Assembly (NCBI GenBank): GCA_900313675.1 | Contig: OMSO01000017.1 | Location: 1-64,000 of the forward strand | Direction: 5' to 3' | From: an uncultured Fibrobacter sp. | GTDB lineage: Bacteria; Fibrobacterota; Fibrobacteria; Fibrobacterales; Fibrobacteraceae | DNA: 64,000 nt | Shown: piece by piece, positions 17,946-27,200 of the stretch | Numbering within the stretch: the first letter of the stretch is position 1 | Layout: every line of letters begins with the position of its first letter | The notes under the pieces: model-generated | The model's database searches: none | What the model was told of the DNA's origin: nothing | What the model saw: only the letters and a program-made list of their open reading frames with translations | Translations under genes and position numbers: made by a program

Positions 17946-19400
17946 TCATTTAAAGTCTTCCTTTTTCATTCCCAGCCGTTCCATAATCTCTCGCAAGACC
18001 TTGCGGTCAATACCGAGAATGGTAGCCGCCAGGGTCAGGTTCGCGTTGGAGTCCCGCAGGGCGTTGCCTATGACTTCACGCTCAACGGCCTCTCTTGCCT
18101 CTTTCAGCGTCCTGGGCGATTCCTTCGCGTCTTTCTGGATAGTTTCCAGCCCCAAGTCTGCCGGCTGTATCACGCCGTGAACCGCCTGGACAAGCGACTT
18201 CTGAATCTTGTTTTCCAGCTCACGGACGTTTCCCGGCCAGTGGTAGCTGAGCAGGGCCTTTTCGGCATTGCGGCTGAGCTTGAACTTACCTCGCCCATAC
18301 TCCGCGCCGTAGCGTTTCAAGAATTCCTCGGCCAAGAGCACCACGTCTTGCCCTCGTTCCCGGAGAGGCGGCACCTGGATAGGCATGACCTGAATACGGA
18401 AATACAAATCCTCACGGAACTTCTTTTCTTTGACGGCCTCTTCCAGGTCCACATGGGTGGCAGAAATCACCCGCACATTCACGGGAATTTCCCGATTGTC
18501 CCCTACGCGGGTAATGTGCTTTTCTTGCAGCACCCGCAAAAGCTTCACCTGCATGTTCAGGGGCAGTTCCCCGATTTCGTCCAGAAAGATGGTGCCACCG
18601 TCGGCTTCTTCGAAATAGCCCTTCCGGTTATCGACGGCTCCCGTAAACGAACCCTTGGCATGCCCGAACAGCAGGGATTCGATAAGGTATTCCGGAATAG
18701 CCCCGCAGTTCACCGCAATAAAAGGCTTGTCGCATCTGGGACTATGGTTGTGCAGGTAGCGGGCAAAGACCTCTTTGCCCGTGCCCGTCTCCCCGCGGAT
18801 AATGACCGGCAGGGGCAGGGGCGCCAAACGATCCGCCAGGGCTACAAGGTCTTCCATGACCTTCGACGAATAGACGATGCCGTCTTTGCGGACCACGTTC
18901 TTGAGCACGTCCAGGGATTCCTTGTCCCGCAGGCGGTCAAAGGCGGCGAAGGTAATCTTTTCGCAGACCGTCACAAAGGAATCGAACAGCTTGCTGTCGG
19001 CCTCCGTAAATGGTTCCGTGCGGGCGGCCCGCTGCAAATACAGGTACCCTGATTCGGAATCGGGCGTCCGGAATGGCGAAACCATGATGCTTGTCAGCTG
19101 ATTCTGCACAATGGACTTGGAAAGGTCTGCCGAATCGTCGTCCAGCTGGTTCCAGACGATGGCTCGGTTCTCGCTCTTGGCGTGCCGAACCGCAGAAATA
19201 GAAATGGAGACCTTTTCCGGGTCCGAAAAATGGAGAGGGACTTCGCCGCCGATATCCAAGACGGCAGCGTCCGCATTCAAGACTTCACGGGCAATATTCA
19301 GTATTTTCGGGAAAAGAGTATCCGGCTCCTGTTCGTCCAGGAGAATCTTGACCACGTCAAGCATTTTCTCTGTGGCCACAAGGGAATCCGGATTCATCAT
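17946..19400 (-). CDS. Sigma-54-dependent transcriptional activator with N-terminal GAF-like domain
   Basis: 484 residues. Residues ~1-160 look like a GAF sensor domain (TEKMLDVVKILLDEQEPDTL, then ILNIAREVLNADAAVLDIGG). Residues ~170-400 form the AAA+ domain: GETGTGKEVFARYLH (Walker A), the sigma-54 contact loop as GSFTGA, GGTIFLDEIGELPLNMQ (Walker B) and the arginine-rich sensor region. The C terminus is a Fis-type helix-turn-helix (LTLAATILGIDRKVLREIME). It would activate promoters read by sigma-54 RNA polymerase. The first four bases overlap the kinase stop (ATGA), so it is translated together with the kinase. The target genes are unknown. Confidence 0.92.
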   Translation of the reverse strand: MMNPDSLVATEKMLDVVKILLDEQEPDTLFPKILNIAREVLNADAAVLDIGGEVPLHFSDPEKVSISISAVRHAKSENRAIVWNQLDDDSADLSKSIVQNQLTSIMVSPFRTPDSESGYLYLQRAARTEPFTEADSKLFDSFVTVCEKITFAAFDRLRDKESLDVLKNVVRKDGIVYSSKVMEDLVALADRLAPLPLPVIIRGETGTGKEVFARYLHNHSPRCDKPFIAVNCGAIPEYLIESLLFGHAKGSFTGAVDNRKGYFEEADGGTIFLDEIGELPLNMQVKLLRVLQEKHITRVGDNREIPVNVRVISATHVDLEEAVKEKKFREDLYFRIQVMPIQVPPLRERGQDVVLLAEEFLKRYGAEYGRGKFKLSRNAEKALLSYHWPGNVRELENKIQKSLVQAVHGVIQPADLGLETIQKDAKESPRTLKEAREAVEREVIGNALRDSNANLTLAATILGIDRKVLREIMERLGMKKEDFK

Positions 19401-20527
19401 TCACCTTCCTCGGGTTTCAATCGTTCCAGCACGCCTTCCAGGTTCGGCATTTCTACCGAATCGGGAGCGGCCTGCATCTGGCTATCCCTGGTCTTTTGCA
19501 TCAAGAGCGCCCCTGTTTCATCTACAGAGGTTTCGCTCCTGCCAAAGAACGCAAGGGCGACCAGAACCAACACAATCAAAATAAATAGACAAGCCCCAAA
19601 ATAAAAGCCTTTTTTCCCCTTTTTCGGAGAAATTCCCGAATTCAAGAAGGGCAAATCCGCTTTTTCGAGAGTTTTTGTCTCGTTTTTTTGCAAAATCTCG
19701 GAAATTCTTTGGCCAAAATTTTCCAGGGCGCGGGCCAGCTGAACCCCTACACCGCCATGCTTTTCCAAGGCGATTTCCAGCAGTTCGTCCAGCTCTTCCA
19801 GGTCTTCTAGGCGGGCATCTGGACTGGGCTCAAGAAGTCTTTTCCAGAGAGGTTCCAGCAGGGACAAATCTTCGGGAGAAAGGCTGACTTTTTTTGCCTG
19901 GATTTTTTCCAGAAGGGAAAGCCCGATTTTTTCGGGACCCAGGTTTTCCATAGCCCCGCGAATTTCTTCGAAGGTTTCGCCTTCAAGCAACGGTTCTCCT
20001 GCAACCCAGAAGTACAGCAACGCCCCAAGGCTGAACAGGTCCGACTTTTCGGAGGGGGCAGCTCCCGAAAACCGCTCAGGAGCAGAATAATGCAACGCAC
20101 CCGGCCCGACGATTCCAAAGTCCATCAGTACAGGAGACGCTGAACGGTCAAAGAAAACGTTGGAAGGATTGATGTCCCCGTGGGAAATTCCCGCCCCGCG
20201 CAAGGCCTGCAGGGCCGCCACAATTTTCCACAAGGAATGGAGGGCCACGCCAAGGGGCATAGGGGAAAGCTCTTTCGAGGAAACTCCATCGACATAGTCA
20301 TAGACGATGTAGGGCCTCCCCTCCACCGCTCCCGATTCCAGGATGCGGTAGACTCCAGGCACGTTCAACTTCTGTAGCTTTTCGATAACCGAAGCGTCAT
20401 AAGAAACGCCTGCATTGTACCACTTGAAGCTGTAGGTCCTGGAAGACTCTCCCTGGACCTTGTAAATGCAAGCCTCGCCGCCCTGGTGAATAAAGCTTGC
20501 CGATGTAAAGGAACGGACCAATTCCAT
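19397..20527 (-). CDS. Ser/Thr protein-kinase-like protein with C-terminal membrane anchor
   Basis: 376 residues. A kinase fold spans ~10-260: a glycine-poor N-lobe with a possible ATP lysine in SFKWYN, the catalytic loop as ISHGDINPSNVFFD (Asp and Asn present, the usual HRD Arg replaced by Gly), the magnesium loop DFG (LMDFGIVG) and the APE-like YSAPERFSG, then SDLFSLGALLYFWV. A membrane segment near residues 305-325 (FGACLFILIVLVLVALAFFG) leaves a ~50-residue outer tail. The HGD variant suggests an atypical or weak kinase. It sits between a TPR lipoprotein (start directly abutting that stop) and a sigma-54 activator (ATGA overlap), suggesting a phosphorylation-linked signalling operon. That link is inference. 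Confidence 0.8.
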   Translation of the reverse strand: MELVRSFTSASFIHQGGEACIYKVQGESSRTYSFKWYNAGVSYDASVIEKLQKLNVPGVYRILESGAVEGRPYIVYDYVDGVSSKELSPMPLGVALHSLWKIVAALQALRGAGISHGDINPSNVFFDRSASPVLMDFGIVGPGALHYSAPERFSGAAPSEKSDLFSLGALLYFWVAGEPLLEGETFEEIRGAMENLGPEKIGLSLLEKIQAKKVSLSPEDLSLLEPLWKRLLEPSPDARLEDLEELDELLEIALEKHGGVGVQLARALENFGQRISEILQKNETKTLEKADLPFLNSGISPKKGKKGFYFGACLFILIVLVLVALAFFGRSETSVDETGALLMQKTRDSQMQAAPDSVEMPNLEGVLERLKPEEGE

Positions 20528-21226
20528 CTACAGCTTTCCCGATTCTAACATGGACTTGAGGGAATCTTCGGCGACGGCGGTCCAGTGCCTGAGCGCCCTG
20601 CTGGTCGAATCCCGCTGGAGGCCCATGGACCAGATGTCCCAGGCCGCCGGAACATCTCCTTCGTTCCAGTACAGGTTCCCAAGGTTCACGTAGGCAGACA
20701 TGAAGGTGGAATCCCTGGTGATGGTATAGATGTAAATGTCCTTGGCTTCGTCCGTGCGGCCCAGGTTTTCAAAGATGAGGGCCTTCAGGTTAAAGCTGTA
20801 GAAATTGCTGGAGTCAAGAGCAATGGAGCGGTCCAGCAAAGGGAGCACGTTGGCCCTGGAATTTTCGGACAGAGTTGCCCGCGAAAGGTAGAACAGACTG
20901 TTGGAATAGGCCTCGCGAATCGAAGCCGTGCTATCGACGTTCCAGAGAATCCGGAACTCGGCAACCGTGCGCTCCCAAAGCGGAAGCGTCTGCCCATCCA
21001 GTTTCTCTTTTTCTTCGGCGATGGCGTAATACGAAAGGGCCAGTCCGTAGCGGGCATCCCTGTCCAGGGGATTTTCATCTAGCGCTTTTGAAAAATTGAC
21101 AACGGCACGGTCAAAGTCGCCTATTCGCAAGGCGTCGTTCCCGCGGGAAACGGTATCGCCCCTGCAGGCAAAAAGAAAAAACGCCGAAAAAAAGAGCGCG
21201 GCTATTGCTAACGACCTACGACCCAT
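20528..21226 (-). CDS. TPR-repeat lipoprotein
   Basis: 232 residues from ATG 21226 (MGRRSLAIAALFFSAFFLFA), with the lipobox FLFAC and cysteine near residue 21, so it is probably a lipoprotein. The rest holds TPR-like helical repeats (GNDALRIGDFDRAVVNFSKA, YVNLGNLYWNEGDVPAAWDI) that usually bind proteins. Longer in-frame sequence upstream lacks a signal peptide and would cross the TATATT box at 21233-21238, six bases before this ATG, so the message is likely leaderless. It is the first gene of the lipoprotein-kinase-activator operon and may sense or scaffold an envelope signal. Confidence 0.8.
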   Translation of the reverse strand: MGRRSLAIAALFFSAFFLFACRGDTVSRGNDALRIGDFDRAVVNFSKALDENPLDRDARYGLALSYYAIAEEKEKLDGQTLPLWERTVAEFRILWNVDSTASIREAYSNSLFYLSRATLSENSRANVLPLLDRSIALDSSNFYSFNLKALIFENLGRTDEAKDIYIYTITRDSTFMSAYVNLGNLYWNEGDVPAAWDIWSMGLQRDSTSRALRHWTAVAEDSLKSMLESGKL

Positions 21227-21232
21227 GTTACC

Positions 21233-21238
21233 AATATA
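21233..21238 (-). promoter_or_regulatory. -10 box TATATT of the TPR-kinase-activator operon
   Basis: TATATT on the minus strand ends six bases before the ATG at 21226. The spacing is the same as before other genes in this window that appear leaderless. Confidence 0.45.
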
Positions 21239-21347
21239 TAAAAAATTCGTCGAAAAAGTCCTTATGTGCACGAAAAGTCCCGGAGGGGATACCTCCAGGA
21301 CTTCCATGATGTCATTAGCTTGGGGATAGGGTTTGCTTTTCAAGACA

Positions 21348-23336
21348 TCACTTGTAATAGTAGGTCATGCCGTTGGCCAGTTCCACCGTACTCATGGAGC
21401 CCACATCTACGGAGGATACACTGGAACCTACGTCGTTGCTGAACACGATCATGCTGCCCGAGACGCTGGGCTTGAAAGCCGCCTTGTTCGAGCCGTAGGC
21501 CGTGCCCGCCGTAAAGGAGACGGAGTTGCAGTTCACCATGCTTTCGGTCTGGCTCCCGAACCCGAGCAGGACACCTCCCGTCACAGAAATTCCGGAATCC
21601 GTATCGATAATGCCGCCGCTCATGTTGGTGGAGCAAGAACCGCTTGTGCTGCCACCCTGGCTTCCGGGCCTGCTGCTGCCGCTCATGCCACCACCCATTC
21701 CGCCGGAACCCAGTTCCAGAATCACCACGCCACCGCTCATCTTGACAGAGCCGTTGGCGTCCAGCACGTCCACATCGCCACCGGCGGCATAGAGGTAATG
21801 GTATCCGCCGTAGATTTCGATATAGCCTACGGAGTTGGAGGCCGCTCCACCGCCACCGGGACCACCCCACTGGGAGCCGCTCGCGGTACTGCCGTCTGCA
21901 GAACCGCCGGCAGCGTTCCAACCGTCGTCACTTGTGGTTACGGCAGTCTTTCCGCCCTTGGCAATAATGTACCAGCCTTCAAAACCTTCTACCGCCTTGG
22001 TCACGTTCACAATTCCGTTGTTAATCATGAGGGTAGAGTCCGCATGCACGCCGTCATCCCCGGCGGAAACGGTGGTTTCGCCGCCGTTGAAATACACGTT
22101 CATGTTGGAATGGATGCCGTCGTCACTTGCGGTAACGTTCACGATACCGGCGTTGATGTAAATCAGGTTGTCAGAAACGATTCCCTTGCCACTGGACTTG
22201 ACCGTAATCTTGGGCGTAGAAACGGAATCGGCCAGAAGCAGGTAGTTGTAGGCCTGGATGCCGTCGTCACCGGCGGTAATGCTGAACTCGCCTCCCGTAA
22301 TAACAATCTTTCCCTTGGTATTGTCGGTCACGGAGCCCTCATCCTCACCTTCGTCACTCTTGATTCCGTCTCCATTTGTAGCCTTGATGGTGTAGATACC
22401 GCCCTCGATATCCACGGAACCCTTGCCCTTGATGGCGTTGTTCTTGGCCGTCACATTCATGGTGGGCACATCCTTGATACGCAGGTCGTTGGTGGTATGG
22501 ATTCCATTGTTGTAATTGCCGGTCACCGTCAGTTTTCCGTTGCCCTTGAAGGTGATGTCGTCCTTGGCGTAGATGGTAGCCGAAGTGGTATCTTCCTTGG
22601 CAGAACCGTTCTTGGTGTATTTCCAGATGGTGGTGCGGGTAGAAGCGTCGGCCAGCTTGTTTTCTGTGCCGTCCACCAGCATAAAGAACACCTTTTCGGC
22701 ACTCTGCACATAGAAGGGAGCTTCGGAGGCACTTGTCAAATCCAGGCCGTTCAGGTAGAGGTAAACCAGGGCATCTGTACTGGCGGCCACCACCACCTGG
22801 AAATCGCTGGACTTGCCGGAGAGGTAATAATTGCCGGCACAGCTGATGGTCGCCCTTTTCTTGTCGTTATCCACGGTAACGCAGGAATTTCCGTCATTTT
22901 CAACGGTAAGGCCCGACTCGCTAAAGGTGAGTTTCAGGTCTCCTTCGGCTTCCTGGTAGGTGACCGCCTCGGCCACCACCTGTTCGATAACCTCTTGACT
23001 AGAAGTCGGGTCATAAATGTTGTCGTTTCCGGAAGTGGCGGACTTGCCCGAAGTGCTGGATTTTCCGGCTACGGTGGCGGCACAATCGCTCGCGTTTGCA
23101 GTCTGGGTGCCATCGCTGCAGACATAGACCGTCGTGGTCGTAGAATCGGAAACCCCGCTTACACATTCGTCTGCGCTGTTGACAACACTCCCGTCGTTGC
23201 AAGTATAGGTGGTCACCTCTTCTGTTGTGGCGATTCCGTCATCTTCTGAGGCCGAAGTGGTGGTATTGTCGCTACAGGCCGCCATCAGGGCAACCGATAC
23301 GACAGAAAGTGGATAAATGAGATTCTTGATATACAT
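21348..23336 (-). CDS. Lipoprotein with Cthe_2159-type beta-helix carbohydrate-binding domain
   Basis: 662 residues. The N terminus (MYIKNLIYPLSVVSVALMAACSDN) carries a lipobox, so it is a lipoprotein. A serine/threonine-rich linker with two cysteine-containing mini-repeats (TYTCNDGSVVNSADEC and VYVCSDGTQTANASDC) follows. From ~190 the sequence is built of repeating short strands (VYLYLNGLDLTSASEAPFYV, IVITGGEFSITAGDDGIQA, TVSAGDDGVHADSTLMINNG) like the right-handed beta-helix family of Clostridium Cthe_2159, which binds cellulose and polygalacturonate. A glycine/serine-rich insert lies near residues 540-600. The likely role is polysaccharide binding at the cell surface. A strong hairpin covers its ribosome binding site (23338-23379). 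Confidence 0.75.
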   Translation of the reverse strand: MYIKNLIYPLSVVSVALMAACSDNTTTSASEDDGIATTEEVTTYTCNDGSVVNSADECVSGVSDSTTTTVYVCSDGTQTANASDCAATVAGKSSTSGKSATSGNDNIYDPTSSQEVIEQVVAEAVTYQEAEGDLKLTFSESGLTVENDGNSCVTVDNDKKRATISCAGNYYLSGKSSDFQVVVAASTDALVYLYLNGLDLTSASEAPFYVQSAEKVFFMLVDGTENKLADASTRTTIWKYTKNGSAKEDTTSATIYAKDDITFKGNGKLTVTGNYNNGIHTTNDLRIKDVPTMNVTAKNNAIKGKGSVDIEGGIYTIKATNGDGIKSDEGEDEGSVTDNTKGKIVITGGEFSITAGDDGIQAYNYLLLADSVSTPKITVKSSGKGIVSDNLIYINAGIVNVTASDDGIHSNMNVYFNGGETTVSAGDDGVHADSTLMINNGIVNVTKAVEGFEGWYIIAKGGKTAVTTSDDGWNAAGGSADGSTASGSQWGGPGGGGAASNSVGYIEIYGGYHYLYAAGGDVDVLDANGSVKMSGGVVILELGSGGMGGGMSGSSRPGSQGGSTSGSCSTNMSGGIIDTDSGISVTGGVLLGFGSQTESMVNCNSVSFTAGTAYGSNKAAFKPSVSGSMIVFSNDVGSSVSSVDVGSMSTVELANGMTYYYK

Positions 23337-23337
23337 T

Positions 23338-23379
23338 TTAAGCTCCTTTTCTACAAAAATATCTAGAAAAGGAGCTTAA
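23338..23379 (-). promoter_or_regulatory. 15-bp perfect hairpin sequestering the Shine-Dalgarno of the beta-helix lipoprotein
   Basis: Arms 23338-23352 (TTAAGCTCCTTTTCT) and 23365-23379 (AGAAAAGGAGCTTAA) are exact complements with a 12-base loop. In the minus-strand mRNA the 3' arm contains AAGGAG and ends one base before the ATG at 23336. Ribosome access should therefore depend on opening the stem, as in an RNA thermometer or other translational switch. It might also act as a terminator-like structure. Confidence 0.6.
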
Positions 23380-23473
23380 TTGGGGCGTTTTTTCGCCTTT
23401 TTCAGAAAACTGAATTTTTTATTCGGAACTTTTTGTTCCGTTCGCAACCAATGGTTCCAGAAAATGGACGAAT

Positions 23474-23920
23474 CTAGTCGTCCATTCCAACAAGCTGGAA
23501 CTGTTCGTTGAATTTCAGTTCCAGGTCATTGGCAAGTTCTACGTCGTAACCGTAGCGCTCCTTGTCCACCTTGATGACAGGAGTCGTGGCGTAGTTCGCC
23601 TTTACATAGTCGGCGATTCCCTTGGGAATAAAGCTTGCAGGCACGCCCTTCTGCTTATTCTCCACCTTGTTCCAGGTGCCGTCCTTGAAAAGTTCAATCT
23701 TGGTGCCGTCATCCAGGCGGACTTCGTACTTGGTCTTTTCAAAGAACCCGGAATCCTTTTCGGCAAAGAGGATCTTCTGGGCGGGGAACTTTTGTGCCAC
23801 GAAGGTCTTGACGGCAGCGGGCAGCTGATCCACGGCAATGGGAGTGTCGTCGGCATAGGCGGCAACCGACAGGAACAGGGCACAAACAATAGCCATAACG
23901 AACTTGTTAGCGTACGACAT
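23474..23920 (-). CDS. Secreted PepSY-like (DUF2874) protein
   Basis: 148 residues. A signal peptide of ~23 residues (MSYANKFVMAIVCALFLSVA) precedes two PepSY-like repeats: IAVDQLPAAVKTFVAQKFP with KYEVRLDDGTKIELFKDGTW, then IPKGIADYVKANYATTPVIK with YGYDVELANDLELKFNEQFQ. This is the beta-lactamase-inhibitor-like fold of DUF2874 proteins in gut bacteria; the function is unknown and it is presumably periplasmic. An AAGGAG ribosome binding site lies seven bases before the ATG. About 70 bases further upstream is an element shared with the large secreted protein (see 23985-24016). Confidence 0.75.
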   Translation of the reverse strand: MSYANKFVMAIVCALFLSVAAYADDTPIAVDQLPAAVKTFVAQKFPAQKILFAEKDSGFFEKTKYEVRLDDGTKIELFKDGTWNKVENKQKGVPASFIPKGIADYVKANYATTPVIKVDKERYGYDVELANDLELKFNEQFQLVGMDD

Positions 23921-23984
23921 GATAAACTCCTTGGTTAAAGTGTTTTCTCGTTTACATCCATAATATACATCAAAAATTCAATAA

Positions 23985-24016
23985 TGTCAAATATATTGTT
24001 TTTATTGAAATAATAG
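23985..24016 (-). promoter_or_regulatory. Conserved upstream element, copy 1 (shared with 28690-28721)
   Basis: About 32 bases, with the core AATATATTGTTTTTATTGAA on the plus strand, are almost identical to 28690-28721. Both copies lie upstream of minus-strand genes for secreted proteins, about 65 and 125 bases from the starts. The shared AT-rich block could be a promoter or activator site. Confidence 0.45.
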
Positions 24017-24052
24017 ATTAAAGTTATAATTGTGTAGAAGAAAGTATAAAAA

Positions 24053-24080
24053 GGAGATGCCCGAACAAGTCGGGCATGAC
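24053..24080. repeat. Palindromic repeat family B
   Basis: GGAGATGCCCG, a short loop and CGGGCATGAC. The rest of the gap (24081-24200) holds another imperfect palindrome (GTCACCCTGGAG to CATCCAGAATGAC) with no gene; it may also end the upstream transcript. Confidence 0.6.
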
Positions 24081-24200
24081 AAAAGTGGGTGAAACACTAA
24101 TATGTCACCCTGGAGCCCCGTCAAGGGCGATAGGGTCCATAGATTCTATCCTATCCCCTTACAGGGTCCAGGACCCCGGTGGGCATCCAGAATGACAAGC

Positions 24201-27200
24201 CTACTTAACCACTTCTACCCTGCCGTTGTGCAGGTACTTGCCCTTTTCGGCTGGCTTGCCCTTCAGCTGACGGCCCTGCAGGTCGTACCAACGGTCACGC
24301 TTGATTTCGCCGGTACGGGTATTGAGGGTGGCCGTCTCGGTGACAACGCCGTTTTCGTCCATAATCTTCAGATCTATGGTTTCGGGCAATTCCCCGATGC
24401 CGCCAAGCCCGCCCGCATTCTTCTGGGAGCCGTTAGCGCCATTGTGCACCAGATAGGCCCGCATGGGGTAAATATAGGCCCTTGGGCCCGCCTTCACGAA
24501 CTGGCCTGCAGAGAATTCCTTCCCATCGAGAGTTGTATCTCTGGCTACAAACCCGTAGTAGGTAATCTGGGGATTGGCATTGATAGAATCGCCGAACACA
24601 AAACGCTTGTAGGTTCCACGGAACTCCCAATCACCCTGGGAAGTTACAAAATCGCCATCCTTCTTGGCACTCATGAACACTTCACCGTCAAAGGTTATTC
24701 TTGTAGCTGTAGGTTTTACCAGATAGGGCGTATTGGCAGAAAGATAACCTGATACCTTCGTTGCACCTGCTGTCCACTTACCGTTCTCGTACTTCATCTC
24801 GGAAAATCCGTAGAATTCCGCACCGTGGACCCTACTCAAATCAATACCAAACTCCGACATGTCAAAGGGCAACATAACGGTAGAGAAGGCTCCTATTGTA
24901 AAGTTGCGATCTAATACAACTCCATCAACTCTTATATCCTCAGGGATAACCGTTTCTTCGTCACCCGTATAGGCTCCATCGATAGTTGCCAACGAGTAGT
25001 CGGATTCGACCGTCACGGCACCATAATGGAACTTTCCATCACTCTGGAGCGTCACCTGTATCTCATAACCATCATACTGGCCATCCGCTTCGTTACCAGT
25101 GCTGACAAAGAGTACGTGGCCTGCCGTGGTGGCACTTGGGATATCTGCCCATTCGGGATCATCATAATCTCCATAACCAAAGTAGAACAGAGTGTGGCCT
25201 GCATCGTCACCGATAGAGAGATAGTCACGTTCTACATCCAAGCCCACAACCCGACCCTGTACCTCTAGGAGATTATTGGGAGCGACTACTGTCAGCTTTG
25301 AATCACCATTTGCGCCACATGCATTACTCAACTTTCCACCATCGTCATAGATCATAAAGGAGGTCATACCGGAGCCAACCATCACTCGTTGGTTCATATT
25401 TTCGCACTGCATGTTGACAAAGTAGTAGCCCACCGAGCCACGCTCCTTGTCATAGTCGATATGGAATCCTTGGGGAGCATCGTTGTAATAGTAACTGGTC
25501 CTATTACCGGTCAGGGCATCCACGGCAGTCCCGTAGCTGCCATCGGTAGGCACGCTTTTCTGCACACGGATAGCCGATACGGCAATATGAGCGTTTTCAA
25601 TATTCTTTGGCCCAGCGTAGAAATAGACATTGTTGGCAGTAGTGCGCATAATCGCGTACGATTTTCTCGCTGCAATCGGGTGGAATTTTCCGTCTCCGGA
25701 GAAACTCCCGTGGAACGTACAACTATCAAGACTCAGGGTCATGCCGTCGGTCCAACCCAACAGGCCTCCAGTGTAGTCCCCGTCATTCGTCATGTCGGCC
25801 TCGAAGAGGATGTTTTTCATAGTCAGCGTAGAGTTACCGCCGTGTCCAACCACTCCACCCATATAGCGGTTACCGTTGTCATTGCGGGAACTGCTGATGG
25901 AGGCCGCATGCACCCACACGGTATCAATGAGCGTGGTTCCGTAGGTTCTACCCACAAGGGCAGAACCGTGCTTACCCACATTGAATGTTCCGGCCACCTT
26001 GACATTCTTGATGGTTGCGTTCTTCACAAAGCGGAACGGGGCGGCATAGTCGTCAGTGCTATTGATAGAACCTATGATGTAATACTCTGAGCCGTCATAG
26101 GTGCCCTGGAAACTAAGAGCCTCGCTTTTGCCCACCATAGTCGTGATGCCGTTATGCGGACCACTGCCCTGCCCCTGTTGGCCGATTTGATCCGTTTGCT
26201 TAACAAACTTGCCACTGAAGGTGGCGCCGCCTGCCACCAGTTCTGCAAACAGGTTCCAGTCATCTATGTCGGAGATAAGGTAGGGGTCATCCGGTGTACC
26301 GCTTCCATCAAGTTGCACAGGGCTAAGGGTGGCACTAATATGGCAGGCTTCCGCACTAGAATAATCTTCAAAAGAGAATGTTCCTGCCGCTGTGGCAATC
26401 TGGTCGCCATTGACGGCGACACTGGAGAGAGCACGGTACAGGTCTGTGCCGCGGACGGTAAAGGTTGCACTGCCGTCGGTAGCAACGTAGGTGTCACCCT
26501 CATAAACAACCTTGCCCTTGTCACTGAAAGTGACTATAATATCTTCAGAACTATCATCGAACGCCTTAACGGCATAGACATCGTACTGTGTCTTTGTAGA
26601 TACGTTCTTATTGGTGTAGTAAGATGTGATAGAGCAATAATCAATACTTTTACGGTATCCCACTACGGCGCGGACATTCTGGTTTCCGCTGACATTACTA
26701 CCCATATAAAGGCTCTTAGTAACGCAGGCTGTAATATCATTTGTCGAATGACCTTCCATGGTGCCCACAAGACCACCCACATATTGTCCCCCGTTCACAG
26801 TGGCATCGGTAAAGCAGTTGGTCACCCGACCATACTGAAGATAACCCACCAGGCCTCCGGTATGGTTACCGCCCGTAATGCTGCTCTGCTTTAGACTAAG
26901 ATTTTTTACCTCGCCATATGCATAATAACCATCCAATCCGCCAACAAAACCAAAAAGTCCGTTGTAAGCCGAACCGTCACGATTGACGATAATGCCATTA
27001 ATCGTATGACCCTGGCCATCAAATATTCCCATAAAGGGAGTCTGGTGGAATTGGTAAGAGAAGGGGCCTGTGCCAATAGGCGACCAGCCATGACTATCCA
27101 TATTCAAGTCGCGAGCAAGCTTGAAAGTGTAGTGTGCATAAGTATTCTGAGCGATATTTACCATATAGGCAAGGCGAGCCATTTCAGCCTCGTTGGTAAT

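Noticed and set aside
21333..23249. A ~640-codon open frame on the plus strand opposite the beta-helix lipoprotein
   Set aside because: The minus frame has a lipobox, linker and regular beta-helix repeats; the plus frame's Gly/Val/His-rich sequence is an antisense shadow.
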